A stretch of 64,000 nt of DNA from Chelatococcus albus (GTDB lineage Bacteria; Pseudomonadota; Alphaproteobacteria; Rhizobiales; Beijerinckiaceae): contig NZ_JASJEV010000004.1 in assembly GCF_030067675.1 (NCBI RefSeq), positions 124,001-188,000 on the forward strand, written 5' to 3'. Positions 28,597 to 39,831 of the stretch are shown one piece after another. Position 1 is the stretch's first letter; the number at the start of each line of letters is the position of its first letter. The translations under genes and the position numbers were made by a program. Below the pieces are notes generated by a model, which was not told the DNA's origin, did no database searches, and saw only the letters and a program-made list of their open reading frames with translations.

Positions 28597-29433
28597 TCAG
28601 TATTTCGCGACCACAGGCGGCAGTGCGGCCGGGATCGCCGGCGCCCCGAGCATCCAGCGCAGGCCTACCTTGAAGTCGTGCGAGGACAGGTCCTTGAACT
28701 GCATCGGATTGTAGACCTGGTTCACGCCGTCGAAGCGGATGATGTCGCCGCTCTTGCCATCGCCGAGATGCAGGTAGCGGTAGCCGAAGTCGAGCGCGAC
28801 GCTCGGCGTGAGCTGGTAGGCGAGACCCGCATAGAGCGCCCAGGCGAAGTTCCATTCCGACCCGTCACGACCGGCATAGCCGCCGCCCCGCGTCTCGGGA
28901 TTGACGTCGCGGAAGTCGTGAATCGTGTTGTAGGCGCCGCCGATGCCGGCCCCGACGTAAGGTGTCAGTCCAGACCAGGTGCCGAGGTCGATATAGGCGT
29001 TGGCGAGAACCACCCACTCGGTCTTGCTGCCCGTGTAGATGTCGCTGGCGGAAGGCTCGTTGGGATTGAACGGCCTGTAGACGTCGCGGCCCTTGAAGGC
29101 TGACCGCCCGCGGTATTCGCCCGTGAGGTCGGCACGGAACCAGCTGTTCACCTGATAGCCGGCGCCGAGAACGAAGAAGGGGGCCGCATCGAAACTCTTG
29201 TCGGTCGTGGTGACCGACGCCGCGGTGTCGTAGAGCACGTTGTAGAGCTTGTCGACACGCTGGTTGCTGACGCCGATATCGCCGCGCAGATACCAGCCGC
29301 CTCCGATCTCGACGGGCGCTGCCACCGGCGCCGGGTCGGGGACGTAGATCGGCATGTCGGCGGCGATCGCCGTCGTGCTCACACCCGCCGTCACGGCACC
29401 GGCGAGGACAAGGGTGGACTTGAGGCCGCCCAT
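28597..29433 (-). CDS. Porin-family outer-membrane beta-barrel protein (copy 2)
   Basis: This 278-residue paralogue of the neighbouring gene has a signal peptide (MGGLKSTLVLAGAVTAGVST, then TAIA), a proline-rich stretch, and barrel strands EIGGGWYLRGDIGVSN, VNSWFRADLTGEYRG, GLTPYVGAGIGGAYN, WNFAWALYAGLAYQL and VALDFGYRYLHLGDG. It ends FKVGLRWML before a short tail. The shared WYLRGD, SGxTPYVGAGIG and FAWAL...GYRY segments show that the two arose by duplication. The aromatic terminal residue (Tyr) suits an outer-membrane protein. A TTAA-N7-TTAAC CtrA box lies about 84 bases before the ATG. The function is unknown beyond envelope structure. Confidence 0.88.
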   Translation of the reverse strand: MGGLKSTLVLAGAVTAGVSTTAIAADMPIYVPDPAPVAAPVEIGGGWYLRGDIGVSNQRVDKLYNVLYDTAASVTTTDKSFDAAPFFVLGAGYQVNSWFRADLTGEYRGRSAFKGRDVYRPFNPNEPSASDIYTGSKTEWVVLANAYIDLGTWSGLTPYVGAGIGGAYNTIHDFRDVNPETRGGGYAGRDGSEWNFAWALYAGLAYQLTPSVALDFGYRYLHLGDGKSGDIIRFDGVNQVYNPMQFKDLSSHDFKVGLRWMLGAPAIPAALPPVVAKY

Positions 29434-29516
29434 CGAGATTTTCCCTTCGCATGGGCGTGAGACGCGCGACGGGCCCCACGCAAACTGGTAACGCCGCGGA
29501 CATTCTCAGAAGAACC

Positions 29517-29532
29517 TTAAGAGCGACTTAAC
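29517..29532. promoter_or_regulatory. CtrA-type box upstream of the second outer-membrane protein gene
   Basis: TTAAGAGCGACTTAAC is a full TTAA-N7-TTAAC site, 84-99 bases before the ATG at 29433, nearly the same distance as in the paralogue. A further TTAAC lies at 29541-29545. Confidence 0.65.
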
Positions 29533-29584
29533 CCTAACACTTAACCGCGTTTGTTTACGTTGCGTCGGCCAAGCAGAGCGCATG

Positions 29585-29617
29585 AAAAAGCCGGTGCGCT
29601 CTTCATGGCGCACCGGC
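29585..29617 (-). terminator. Terminator after glmM
   Basis: A 10-bp perfect stem (GCCGGTGCGC / GCGCACCGGC) with an 8-base loop and five Ts on the minus strand, 43 bases after the glmM stop. Confidence 0.85.
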
Positions 29618-29659
29618 CCATCGACATGCCCGGCCATCTGCCGGACCGCCGGCCGCCGT

Positions 29660-31003
29660 TCAGGCGGCAGCGTGCATCAGGGCGTCGACGACGTCGTCGA
29701 CAACGCGCTCGACGAGATCGCGGTCGTCACCTTCCGCCATCACACGGATCACGGGCTCCGTGCCCGACGGCCGTATCACGAGCCGGCCCTGCGCACCCAG
29801 GCGCAGACGCGCCGCCTCAATTGCAGAGGACACGGATTCGGCGTCCAGCGGCCGCCCCTGCTTGTAGCGCACGTTCTTGAGGATCTGCGGCAGGGGTTCG
29901 AAGCAGTGGCAAACCTCGCTCACCGGCTTCTGCTGGCGCCTGACGACGGCGAGGAGCTGGAGCGCGGCCACGAGGCCGTCTCCCGTCGTCGTATAGTCGG
30001 AGAGGATGATGTGGCCGGATTGCTCCCCGCCCAGATTGTAGCCGTGGGTGCGCATGTGCTCGAGCACGTAGCGGTCGCCGACCGCCGTGCGCGCGAGGTC
30101 GAGGCCGAGATCACCGAGGTACCGCTCGAGGCCGAGGTTCGACATGACCGTGGCAACGATGCCGGGTTTCGACAGGAGCCCGGCATCCCGCCAGCTCTTG
30201 GCGACCACCGCCATGAGCTGATCGCCGTCCACGAGCTGGCCCTTCTCGTCCACCACGAGCACCCGGTCGGCATCGCCGTCGAGGGCGATGCCGATGTCGG
30301 CCCGCGTCTCGCGCACCTTGCGCACAAGCGCCTCCGGCGCGGTGGACCCCACCTCGTGGTTGATGTTGAAACCGTCCGGCTCCACGCCGATGGCGATCAC
30401 CTCGGCGCCAAGCTCCCAGAGGGCCTCGGGCGCCACCTTGTAGGCGGCGCCGTTGGCACAGTCGACGACGATGCGCATGCCGTCGAGGTCGATCTGGCGC
30501 GGCAGGGTGCGCTTGGCATATTCGATGTAGCGCGCCTGCACACTCTCGATGCGCTTGGCCCTGCCGAGGTTCTGCGACTTGGCAAGCCGGGCGCCGAGAT
30601 CGGAATCCATCAGCGCCTCGATCTCGGCCTCCACCTCGTCCGACAGCTTGTAGCCGTCCGGGCCGAAGAGCTTGATTCCGTTGTCCTCATAGGGATTGTG
30701 CGAGGCGGAGATCATGACGCCGAGGTCGGCCCGCATGGAGCGGGTCAGCATGGCGATGGCGGGCGTCGGCACCGGTCCGAGCAGGAGCACGTCCATGCCG
30801 ACCGAGGTGAACCCCGCCTGCAGGGCCGACTCGATCATGTAGCCGGACAGGCGCGTGTCCTTGCCGATGACGACGCGATGGCGATGATCGCCGCGCTGGA
30901 AGAGCAGTCCGGCGGCCTGGCCGACCTTGAGCGCCAGTTCCGGTGTGATCTTGCCGTTGGCGCGCCCGCGAATGCCGTCCGTTCCGAAATATTGGTGAGC
31001 CAT
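29660..31003 (-). CDS. glmM: GlmM, phosphoglucosamine mutase
   Basis: This 447-residue enzyme interconverts glucosamine-6-phosphate and glucosamine-1-phosphate on the way to UDP-GlcNAc for peptidoglycan and lipopolysaccharide. Visible motifs are [23 protein letters not shown], the phosphoserine loop [15 protein letters not shown], metal-binding ALDGDADRV, and the sugar-phosphate loop [15 protein letters not shown]. The ATG at 31003 gives the family start [13 protein letters not shown]; an upstream in-frame extension is not conserved. It follows ftsH on the same strand, the usual ftsH-glmM order, with a 254-base gap. It ends at a strong terminator. Confidence 0.97.
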   Translation of the reverse strand: MAHQYFGTDGIRGRANGKITPELALKVGQAAGLLFQRGDHRHRVVIGKDTRLSGYMIESALQAGFTSVGMDVLLLGPVPTPAIAMLTRSMRADLGVMISASHNPYEDNGIKLFGPDGYKLSDEVEAEIEALMDSDLGARLAKSQNLGRAKRIESVQARYIEYAKRTLPRQIDLDGMRIVVDCANGAAYKVAPEALWELGAEVIAIGVEPDGFNINHEVGSTAPEALVRKVRETRADIGIALDGDADRVLVVDEKGQLVDGDQLMAVVAKSWRDAGLLSKPGIVATVMSNLGLERYLGDLGLDLARTAVGDRYVLEHMRTHGYNLGGEQSGHIILSDYTTTGDGLVAALQLLAVVRRQQKPVSEVCHCFEPLPQILKNVRYKQGRPLDAESVSSAIEAARLRLGAQGRLVIRPSGTEPVIRVMAEGDDRDLVERVVDDVVDALMHAAA

Positions 31004-31207
31004 CGTCTTCGTAGTTCGATCGTGAAAGGTCGGACCGCAATCGCACCGCGCCGCCCGAGTTTCGGGCTTATAGCATCGCGCGCCGACGAGTGTGGCTCGA
31101 GACCCGTTCAAAAAATATGAGCGGTTCTTACAGCCGTTGAACGCCGCGGCACGGCCGGACGCCGGGTGGCCTTCCCCCCGCGCCCCGCGACGAAGCGGCA
31201 GAACGCG

Positions 31208-31231
31208 GAACGCCCGCGCGAGCGGGCGTTC
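31208..31231 (-). terminator. Hairpin after ftsH, possible terminator
   Basis: A 10-bp stem GAACGCCCGC / GCGGGCGTTC with a 4-base loop, 27 bases after the ftsH stop. No clear T tract follows, so it may pause or attenuate rather than fully separate ftsH from glmM. Confidence 0.45.
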
Positions 31232-31257
31232 CTCAAGCCTTGTCCCGGGTTCGGCCG

Positions 31258-33177
<1,920 letters not shown>

Positions 33178-33320
33178 CGTCTGTCTGTCGTCCTGATCGA
33201 GAAGGGCAGGTCACTGCGTAAGGGGCGCCGACTTTCGGCCTCGTTAATTTAGGGGCGCCCGAAAGGCTCCACAAGGGAAGCGGACGCCGCAGGCCTTTGT
33301 ATGGCAGCCGGATCAAATTC

Positions 33321-34343
33321 TCAGGAGCCCCTGCCGCGCCGTCGCGGCCTTTCTACTGATACGAGCAACGACCCATCCGATGCAAGCGACACGATTGTGC
33401 CAGCGAGGCTGCGGGTGAGCGTGCGCCGCTCCCTGCGGGCTTCGCCGAGCGCCGCCGCCAGCGCCTCGAGCCGCTCGAGGCGCAAGGGCACGACAGACGG
33501 CGCAGTGGCCTCGATCGTCCGGCGCATGACGCGCAACTGGATCTCCGCCGGCTCGTCGAAGAGGGCCGCGGCGATCAGCGCCCTGCCCTCCTCGCGTCGA
33601 ACGAGAGCCCTGTGGCGGGTGGCGGCGACCACCTCGAGAGCCGCTTCCGCTCGCGCCGCGCGCTCGGCGAGACGGGCGAGACGTTCATCCGTCAGGCCGA
33701 GGGAGGTGCGCGCCGCCTGCCGGGCACGCAGGGCGGCACGGGCGAAACGCAGGTCGCGGTTCGAGGCATCCTCCGCGGCAATGAGACCAGCCTCGGCCAC
33801 CGTCGCGACGAGCCGCGCCTTGGGCAGGGTCAGGAACGGCCGCAGGAGCACGAGCCCGGGGGCGATCTCGGTCGCGGGCCGCATGGCGGCGAGCCCGCCG
33901 ACACCGCTGCCGCGGGCGAGCCGCATGAGCACCGTCTCGGCCTGGTCGTCCCGGTGATGGGCGGTGACGATGCGGTCAGCCCCGATCGCCCGGGCGTGAT
34001 CGGCGAGCAGGCGATAGCGCGCTTCGCGCGCCGCCTCCTGCAGGCCATGGGCAGGCTTCCCGCCCTCCCAGACGAGCACGGCATGCGGCAGGTCGAGGCG
34101 CCGGCAGTGGGCGGCCACGGCCGCGGCTTCGGCGGCGGCCTCCGAGCGGAGCCGGTGATCGACGGTGGCGACGGCCACGGGCGGCGCCCCTGGCGTCACC
34201 CTCAGCCAGCGATGCACGATCAGGAGGAGCGCAAGCGAATCCGGGCCGCCCGAGACGGCGAGCAGGATCTTGCTCGCGCCGAGGAACGGAGCGCACAGAT
34301 CAGCGATTTCGCCGGGGGAAAGGGGGGAAGCGACCTGCGTCAC
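33321..34343 (-). CDS. tilS: TilS, tRNA(Ile)-lysidine synthase
   Basis: This 340-residue enzyme attaches lysine to C34 of tRNA-Ile(CAU), changing its decoding from AUG to AUA. The N-terminal PP-loop ATPase shows LLAVSGGPDSLALLL and the conserved VDHRLR, ARYRLL and TAHHRDDQAETVLMRL. The C-terminal part is shorter than in E. coli TilS, as is usual for alphaproteobacteria. It lies 143 bases upstream of ftsH and 18 bases after cpoB, with all three on the minus strand. No damage is seen; the essential lysine-adenylate motifs are complete. Confidence 0.95.
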   Translation of the reverse strand: MTQVASPLSPGEIADLCAPFLGASKILLAVSGGPDSLALLLIVHRWLRVTPGAPPVAVATVDHRLRSEAAAEAAAVAAHCRRLDLPHAVLVWEGGKPAHGLQEAAREARYRLLADHARAIGADRIVTAHHRDDQAETVLMRLARGSGVGGLAAMRPATEIAPGLVLLRPFLTLPKARLVATVAEAGLIAAEDASNRDLRFARAALRARQAARTSLGLTDERLARLAERAARAEAALEVVAATRHRALVRREEGRALIAAALFDEPAEIQLRVMRRTIEATAPSVVPLRLERLEALAAALGEARRERRTLTRSLAGTIVSLASDGSLLVSVERPRRRGRGS

Positions 34344-34361
34344 GGCGACGGGCCGCGAGCG

Positions 34362-35282
34362 TCAGCACTTGGCGCGGCGCTGCTCGCGCTCGACGCTCGC
34401 CTTCAGGCCGGCGGCGGCCTGGGGATATTTGCGGGCGATCTCGCCATAGGTGGCGCAGGCCTGTTCGCGCGCGCCGATGGCATTGAGCGACATGCCGAGC
34501 TTCAGGAGGCTCTCCGGCGCCCGGCCGGCCTTGGGATGGTCGGTGGTAACCTTGAGGAACTGCTCGGCCGCCTCGCGATGGCGCCCGCGCGCGGCATAGC
34601 TCTCGCCGAGCCAGTAGGTCGCCTCCGGCACGAGCTTGTCGCGCGGATGCGACTGCAGGAACTGGCGGAAGCTCATCTCCGCCTGTTCGTACTGCTTCTG
34701 CTGCAGGAGGCCCATGGCGACGTCGTAGTCCTGCCGGGGGTCGGCGGACCCGGTGGCGGCGATGCTCGGCCCGCTGCGCGGTCCGGGCGGCGCAGCGACC
34801 TCGCGCGCCAGCGTGCCGATGTCGCGGGGCGCCGATCGGGGGAGCGGCGGGGCGAGTTCCCCCTCCCCCTCATCCATGACGGCGACGCCGCCGGTGGACG
34901 CGGCACCGGGCGTCGCCGAGGCGGCGCGCGTCGAGCCGAGCGGCTGCGGAGCCCCGGGCGCGCCCGGGGCTCCGGAGGGGTCGAAGGCGTCGCCGCGCCG
35001 CTGGTTGCGGGGCTGGGCCGGGGGCGCGCCCGAGGAGCCGGCCCGTTCCTGGAAACGGAACTCGACATCCTCCTGGAAGCGCTTGAGCTGCTCCTGCAGG
35101 CGGCGGTTCTCGTACTGGAGCTGCTCCATGCGGCCCGACATCTCGCGCATCTGGCCTTCCAGGCGGTTCAGGCGCACGAAGAGTTCGGCCGCATCCTGCG
35201 CGGAGGTGGGCCCGGAGGCCAAGGCGCCGGCGAGCAGCAGCGCCGCGGCGACGGCAAACAGGGACAATCGGCGGGCAAACAT
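34362..35282 (-). CDS. cpoB: CpoB (YbgF), Tol-Pal system coordinator
   Basis: This 306-residue periplasmic protein has a signal peptide (MFARRLSLFAVAAALLLAGA), an N-terminal coiled coil (LFVRLNRLEGQMREMSGRME, then QLQYENRRLQEQLK) and a long Pro/Gly/Ala linker (about 85-165). A C-terminal TPR domain follows (DYDVAMGLLQQKQYEQAEMS, ATYWLGESYAARGRHREAAE). CpoB links the Tol-Pal envelope machine to peptidoglycan synthesis at division. I chose the ATG at 35282 as it starts the signal peptide; the frame is open further but without similarity. It follows pal by 128 bases and precedes tilS. Confidence 0.93.
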   Translation of the reverse strand: MFARRLSLFAVAAALLLAGALASGPTSAQDAAELFVRLNRLEGQMREMSGRMEQLQYENRRLQEQLKRFQEDVEFRFQERAGSSGAPPAQPRNQRRGDAFDPSGAPGAPGAPQPLGSTRAASATPGAASTGGVAVMDEGEGELAPPLPRSAPRDIGTLAREVAAPPGPRSGPSIAATGSADPRQDYDVAMGLLQQKQYEQAEMSFRQFLQSHPRDKLVPEATYWLGESYAARGRHREAAEQFLKVTTDHPKAGRAPESLLKLGMSLNAIGAREQACATYGEIARKYPQAAAGLKASVEREQRRAKC

Positions 35283-35410
35283 CTCAACGTCTCGAAGCCG
35301 GGGCGACCGCTCCGGTCGCCGCACGTTAGGACAACCGGGCGGTCGCGGCCAAAATATGGCTTCCACGCGGGCGCGGTGGCCGGCTGTGCCTTGCGGCGTC
35401 GCCGCCGGCT

Positions 35411-35917
35411 TCAGAAGCCGGCGCCGGCGTCGAGCACCGTCACCACGCGCCGGTTCTGCGACCAGCAGGAGATGTCGTTGCACACGGCCACCGGCCGTTC
35501 CTTGCCGTAGGAGACGGTGCGCATGCGCGAGGCCTGGATGCCGCGCGAGGCGAGATAGTCGCGCACGGTCTGGGCGCGGCGGGCACCGAGCGAGAAGTTG
35601 TACTCGCGCGTGCCGCGCTCGTCGGCGTGGCCTTCGACGACGAAGGTGTACTTTGGATACTGGCTCAGCCACTGCGCCTGCTTGTCGAGCGTGGCGATGG
35701 CGGTCGGCGTCAGATCGGTCGAGTCCGTCTCGAAGAAGACGCGGTCGCCGACGTTGACGACGAAGTCCTGCGCCGAACCCGGCGTGGCCGCACCGCCCGC
35801 ACCCAGTCCGCCGGCCATACCGGCCTGATCCTTGTTCGACGAGCAGGCCGCCAGCGTCAGCGCGGCGACGAATGCCGCTGCGATCCTGACGCTGCGCGGC
35901 GCGAAAACCGAAGACAT
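35411..35917 (-). CDS. pal: Pal, peptidoglycan-associated lipoprotein
   Basis: This protein of about 168 residues has a lipoprotein signal with lipobox LAAC (AFVAALTLAAC), a short flexible linker, and an OmpA-like peptidoglycan-binding domain: VFFETDSTDLTPTAIATLDK, VEGHADERGTREYNFSLGAR, then RAQTVRDYL and the conserved SYGKERPV. Pal anchors the outer membrane to the cell wall and partners TolB. Three consecutive ATGs occur (35923, 35920, 35917); GGGAG 8 bases before the last one favours 35917. It is separated from tolB by a 204-base gap with an inverted repeat, so it may have its own promoter. Confidence 0.95.
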   Translation of the reverse strand: MSSVFAPRSVRIAAAFVAALTLAACSSNKDQAGMAGGLGAGGAATPGSAQDFVVNVGDRVFFETDSTDLTPTAIATLDKQAQWLSQYPKYTFVVEGHADERGTREYNFSLGARRAQTVRDYLASRGIQASRMRTVSYGKERPVAVCNDISCWSQNRRVVTVLDAGAGF

Positions 35918-35998
35918 CATCATCACTCCCTTGACGGCCTCGCTCCCGACGGGACGCGAGCCGTTCTGCCCAACGCGATCGACATCAACGAATGGTCC

Positions 35999-36021
35999 GT
36001 CAACCTTGACGAGTGGTTGAC
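35999..36021. promoter_or_regulatory. Inverted repeat in the tolB-pal intergenic region
   Basis: GTCAACC - 9 bases - GGTTGAC, about 80 bases before the pal start. It could be a protein-binding site or an RNA stem in the tolB-pal transcript; nothing links it to a known regulator. Confidence 0.3.
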
Positions 36022-36127
36022 GCCGCCGCTCGAAACGCAACACACGCGGGAAAGCTGTTAGTGAGGTTAATCGGGCGTAAATCGGACGACAGGGCGGCAA
36101 GACCGTGCCCGCGCCCCACCCGTGTCC

Positions 36128-37456
36128 TCAGCGCAACTCGGTGAGCAGCGGCGACCAGGCCGGGTCGGAGGCAAAGGACGTCGTCGGCACCGGCGCCTCG
36201 ACACGGCCGGTGATGTCCACCATGTAGAGCTTGCCGCCGCTCTGGCCGCCCGGATCGCGGTAGAACATGATGAACTGGCCGTTCGGGGCCCAGGCCGGCG
36301 ACTCGTTGTGGAAGCCTTCCGTGAGAATGCGTTCGCCCGAGCCGTCCGGTTTCATGATGCCGATGGCGAAGCCGCCCGCCTTGCGCTTGGTGAAGGCGAT
36401 GTAGTCGCCGCGCGGCGACCAGACCGGCTGGGCGTAGGAGCCGTCCCCGAAGGACACGCGCCGCGCCTCGCCCCCGGCCGCGCTCATGACGTAGATCTGC
36501 TGGGCGCCGCCACGGTCGGACTCGAAGACGATCTGCGAGCCGTCCGGCGAGAAGGACGGCGAGGTGTCGATGGCGTTCGAGGAGGTCAGCCGCGTCGTGG
36601 TGCGCGAGCGCAGGTCCATCATGTAGATGTTGGCGTTGCCGCCCTGCTGCAGGCTCATGACCACGCGCTGGCCGTCCGGCGAGAAGCGCGGGCTCGACGT
36701 CATGTCCGGGAAGTTGCCCACGATCTCGCGCTGGCCCGTCTCGATATTGAGCAGATTGACGTGCGGCTGCGCGCCGGTCTTCTGCGACATGTAGGTGATT
36801 TCCTGCGCCACCGGCGAGAAGCGCGGCGTCACCACAAGGTCCTCGCCGCGCGTCAGGTAGCGCAGGTTGGCGCCGTCCTGATCCATGATGGCGAGGCGCT
36901 TGCGGCGGTTCTCCTTCGGGCCCGACTCGTCGACGAAGACGATCTTGGTGTCGAAGAAGCCCTTGAGGCCGGTGATGCGCTGGAAGATCGCATCCGAGAT
37001 GATGTGGGCGATGCGGCGCCAGTTGTTCGGATCGGTGAAGTACTGCTGGCCCGTGAGCTGCTGGCCGCTGAACGTGTCCCACAGCCGGAACTCGGCCTTG
37101 AGGCGCCCGGAGTTGTCCCGCGTGATGCGCCCGGTGACGAGCGCCTGCGCGTTGATCGCCTTCCACGACTCGAACTGCGGCGCGGCATCGAAATTCGCGG
37201 CCCGATCGATGAAGGCGTTCCGATCGATCGGCGCGAAATAGCCGCAACGCTTCAGATTGGCGCTGATCACACCGGCGATCTTCTGGCCGAGATCCGCCTC
37301 GCCGCCGAAATCCGTGATTGCGATCGGCAGGGGCTGGAAATTGGCGCGGTCGAGCGTGATCGAGATCTCGGCACTGGCGGGGGCGGCGGCGAGCGGGCCG
37401 AGTGTCAGCGCAGCGAAGAGCGGCAGCGCGAAGCGCGCGACGAAGGTCGATGTCAT
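36128..37456 (-). CDS. tolB: TolB, periplasmic beta-propeller of the Tol-Pal system
   Basis: This 442-residue protein has a cleavable signal ([20 protein letters not shown], ending ASA), an N-terminal domain ([20 protein letters not shown], then [15 protein letters not shown]), and six WD40-like propeller blades with repeated SPDG motifs ([58 protein letters not shown]). TolB binds Pal and is released by energised TolA during outer-membrane constriction. The last blade ends in [13 protein letters not shown]. The gene lies 91 bases after tolA in the tolQRAB-pal run on the minus strand. Confidence 0.97.
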   Translation of the reverse strand: MTSTFVARFALPLFAALTLGPLAAAPASAEISITLDRANFQPLPIAITDFGGEADLGQKIAGVISANLKRCGYFAPIDRNAFIDRAANFDAAPQFESWKAINAQALVTGRITRDNSGRLKAEFRLWDTFSGQQLTGQQYFTDPNNWRRIAHIISDAIFQRITGLKGFFDTKIVFVDESGPKENRRKRLAIMDQDGANLRYLTRGEDLVVTPRFSPVAQEITYMSQKTGAQPHVNLLNIETGQREIVGNFPDMTSSPRFSPDGQRVVMSLQQGGNANIYMMDLRSRTTTRLTSSNAIDTSPSFSPDGSQIVFESDRGGAQQIYVMSAAGGEARRVSFGDGSYAQPVWSPRGDYIAFTKRKAGGFAIGIMKPDGSGERILTEGFHNESPAWAPNGQFIMFYRDPGGQSGGKLYMVDITGRVEAPVPTTSFASDPAWSPLLTELR

Positions 37457-37547
37457 GATCGGTTCTGTCGGTGGGCCGTATCGGAGTGCGGGAAGGTGTT
37501 GTCGGGAATTGTGACGGGTTCAGACGGCAAAAGCGTGTCGCCCGCGA

Positions 37548-38630
37548 TCAGCCTAGGAACTCCTTCGGGTCAAACGTGACGTTCCAGTCGCGCCAGTCGG
37601 CGTAGTACGGCATGTATTGCGGCGGGATGCGGAAGGGCGCGCAGCGGCGCACGGCGCGCAGCGCGCTGTCCGCCAGCGTGCGGAAGGCCGGATCGCCCGA
37701 CGAATTGGCGACAACCGGCTCGGCCATCAAGGAGCCGTCCTGGTTGAGCTTCATGCGCACCTGCGGCTTGGCATTGGCGTTGGCAGCACCCATCGGGGGC
37801 GACCAGCAGCTCGCGAGCTGTTCCTTGAGCAGGTTGCCGAGGGCATCGCGCTGCGACAGGGACAGCTTCGGCGCGTTGCCCGTCGGCGTGCCGAGAGAGG
37901 CCGTGCGGTTGACCTCCCGCCCGGTCGAGCCGGTGCTCTGCGCCTTGTCCTTGCTCTCGAGGAGCTTGGCGATGTCGGCCGGGTTGAACTTGCGCTCCGG
38001 CTCCACGGGCTTCGCGGCGGCCTTCTTGGCCTCCTCCTGCTTCTCGCGCTCCAAGAGCTTGGCGATGTCCTCGCGCTTCGGTTCGGGCCTGGGTTCCGGC
38101 TTCGGCTCGGCCTTTCTCGGCTCGGGCTTTTCCTCGGGCTTGGGCGGCTCGGGACGCTTCGGCGGCTCGGGCTTGGCCTCGGCCTCCTTCGGCGGGTCCG
38201 GCCTGGGCGGCTCGGGCTTCGGCTCGGCCTTCGCCTCCTGCTTCGGTGGCTCCGGGCGCTGCGGCGGCTGGGGCGGGGCGGCCTGCTTGTCCTCCTGGGG
38301 CGCCTGCACCTCCCGGCGCGCCGGCGGAGTGGGGACGTCGCGCTTGGAATCGGCCGGCGCCGGCTTCTCCTCGGCAACCTCGGCCAGCTTGTCGGCGCGC
38401 GGCTTCGGCTCGGGCTTCACCTCCTTGGCCGTGCGCTCGCCCTTGGTCATGGCGCGCAGGTCGCTCTCGCTCACGACGTCGACCGCCACCGCCTCCTCGT
38501 GGTCCTGGAAGGGCGGCGCGGAGGCGAAGGCGACGAGCCCCGCGACCAGGATCGCCGCGTGGCCGATGCCGGACACCACGAGCCCCGGTTCCTGCCTGGA
38601 GAAGCGGATGGGCAGGCGCAAGGCGGTCAC
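37548..38630 (-). CDS. tolA: TolA, inner-membrane linker of the Tol-Pal system
   Basis: This 360-residue protein has one N-terminal membrane helix (about residues 18-38, GLVVSGIGHAAILVAGLVAF) and a long Pro/Lys/Glu/Ala-rich domain II (about 65-225, with repeated PEPPK/PEPKP units). The C-terminal domain has LKEQLASCWSPP...VRMKLNQDGSL and CAPFRIPPQYMPYYADWRDW, with the cysteine pair expected in TolA domain III. TolA transmits proton-motive force from TolQ-TolR across the periplasm. The stop of tolR and the start of tolA are 1 base apart, so they are co-translated. Domain II here is polyproline-like rather than the Ala/Lys helix of enterobacteria. Confidence 0.94.
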   Translation of the reverse strand: MTALRLPIRFSRQEPGLVVSGIGHAAILVAGLVAFASAPPFQDHEEAVAVDVVSESDLRAMTKGERTAKEVKPEPKPRADKLAEVAEEKPAPADSKRDVPTPPARREVQAPQEDKQAAPPQPPQRPEPPKQEAKAEPKPEPPRPDPPKEAEAKPEPPKRPEPPKPEEKPEPRKAEPKPEPRPEPKREDIAKLLEREKQEEAKKAAAKPVEPERKFNPADIAKLLESKDKAQSTGSTGREVNRTASLGTPTGNAPKLSLSQRDALGNLLKEQLASCWSPPMGAANANAKPQVRMKLNQDGSLMAEPVVANSSGDPAFRTLADSALRAVRRCAPFRIPPQYMPYYADWRDWNVTFDPKEFLG

Positions 38631-38631
38631 C

Positions 38632-39084
38632 TCAGCCCTTCTGGTCCTGTTCGGTGACGAGCGCCACCTTCTTGAACCCGGCCGACGTGATGAGGGCCAT
38701 GACCTGGGCGACGCGGCCGTAGTTCACGGCCTTGGCGCCGCGCACGTAGATGCGCTCCTCGGCGCCGGCCTTGGCGACGGCCTGGAGCTTCGGCACGATC
38801 TCCTCGTCCTTCAGCGCAGTCTCCATGAGGAAGACCTGCCCCTTGTCGTCGACGGAAAGGGTCAGCGGCTTCTGGTCGATGTTGAGGGGCTTGGCCTGCG
38901 TCTGCGGCAGGTCGAGCGGCACGCCGACGGTGAGCATCGGCGCAGCGACCATGAAGATGATGAGGAGCACGAGCATGACGTCGATGAACGGCGTCATGTT
39001 GATCTCGGCCATGGCGGAATGCCGGCGGCCGCGCCGCCTGCGCCCGCCTGCCGCCCTGGCTCCTGCTCCGAGGGACATGCCCAT
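38632..39084 (-). CDS. tolR: TolR, Tol-Pal inner-membrane subunit
   Basis: This 150-residue ExbD/TolR-family protein has a Gly/Arg-rich cytoplasmic N-terminus, then AEINMTPFIDVMLVLLIIFM with the conserved Asp of the proton channel, followed by a periplasmic domain (VPLDLPQTQAKP, SVDDKGQVFLM, ERIYVRGAKAVNYGRVAQVM). It forms the stator-like channel with TolQ. It lies 27 bases after tolQ and directly before tolA. The length fits the family. Confidence 0.96.
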   Translation of the reverse strand: MGMSLGAGARAAGGRRRRGRRHSAMAEINMTPFIDVMLVLLIIFMVAAPMLTVGVPLDLPQTQAKPLNIDQKPLTLSVDDKGQVFLMETALKDEEIVPKLQAVAKAGAEERIYVRGAKAVNYGRVAQVMALITSAGFKKVALVTEQDQKG

Positions 39085-39111
39085 CGTCCGTGCCTCCGGT
39101 GAGCAGCCGCC

Positions 39112-39831
39112 TCAGGCGGCGATGCGCTCGTCGATCTGGCGCGAGAGGATCGCCGAGAACTCGTCGGCGAAGCCCTCGAGGCGCGCCTGCTGCTTGGCGG
39201 CATCCGCCTGGAGCTTGTTGTAGGCGATGACCGCGGGAATGGCGGCGAAGAGGCCAATGGCGGTGGCGAAGAGCGCCTCGGCAATGCCGGGGGCGACGAC
39301 GGCGAGGCTCGTGTTCTTCGACGCCGCGATCGAGCGGAAGGAGGTCATGATGCCCCACACCGTGCCGAAGAGGCCGATGAAGGGCGAGGAGGCGCCGATG
39401 GTGGCGAGCACGAGGAGCTTCGATTCCAGCCGCTCGACCTCGCGCTGGATGGTGACGTCGAGCACCTTGTCGATGCGCTGCGAGAGGCTCGCGACGGAGC
39501 GCCCCGCTCCCTCGAAGGAACGTTTCCACTCGCGCATGGCCGCGACGAAGACGGCCGCCATGCCCGACGCCGGGCGGTTGGCGAGCGAGCGGTAGAGCTC
39601 CTCCAGCGACTGGCCGGACCAGAAGACCTCCTCGAAGCGGTCCATGGCGCGGCGCGAGCGGGAAAAGAGCAGCGTCTTGTCGATAATGATGGCCCAGCAC
39701 CACACCGAGGCGCCTATCAACCCGAGCATGACGAGCTTCACGACGAGATGAGCCTGCCAGAACATCCCCCAGAGGGAGATCTCCGAGCCCACGGCCGGAA
39801 GGGCGGATTGCGCTACGTCAGCCGGATTCAT
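39112..39831 (-). CDS. tolQ: TolQ, Tol-Pal proton-channel subunit
   Basis: This 239-residue MotA/TolQ/ExbB-family protein has three membrane helices: WQAHLVVKLVMLGLIGASVW near the N-terminus, and two further on in LVLATIGASSPFIGLFGTVW, GIMTSF and GIAEALFATAIGLFAAIPAV. The conserved Thr and polar residues of the channel are in place. It is the first gene of the tolQRAB-pal run. The usual preceding gene, ybgC, is separated here by about 1.6 kb carrying a DUF2852 gene and a TetR gene, so tolQ must have its own promoter in the gap before it. Confidence 0.96.
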   Translation of the reverse strand: MNPADVAQSALPAVGSEISLWGMFWQAHLVVKLVMLGLIGASVWCWAIIIDKTLLFSRSRRAMDRFEEVFWSGQSLEELYRSLANRPASGMAAVFVAAMREWKRSFEGAGRSVASLSQRIDKVLDVTIQREVERLESKLLVLATIGASSPFIGLFGTVWGIMTSFRSIAASKNTSLAVVAPGIAEALFATAIGLFAAIPAVIAYNKLQADAAKQQARLEGFADEFSAILSRQIDERIAA

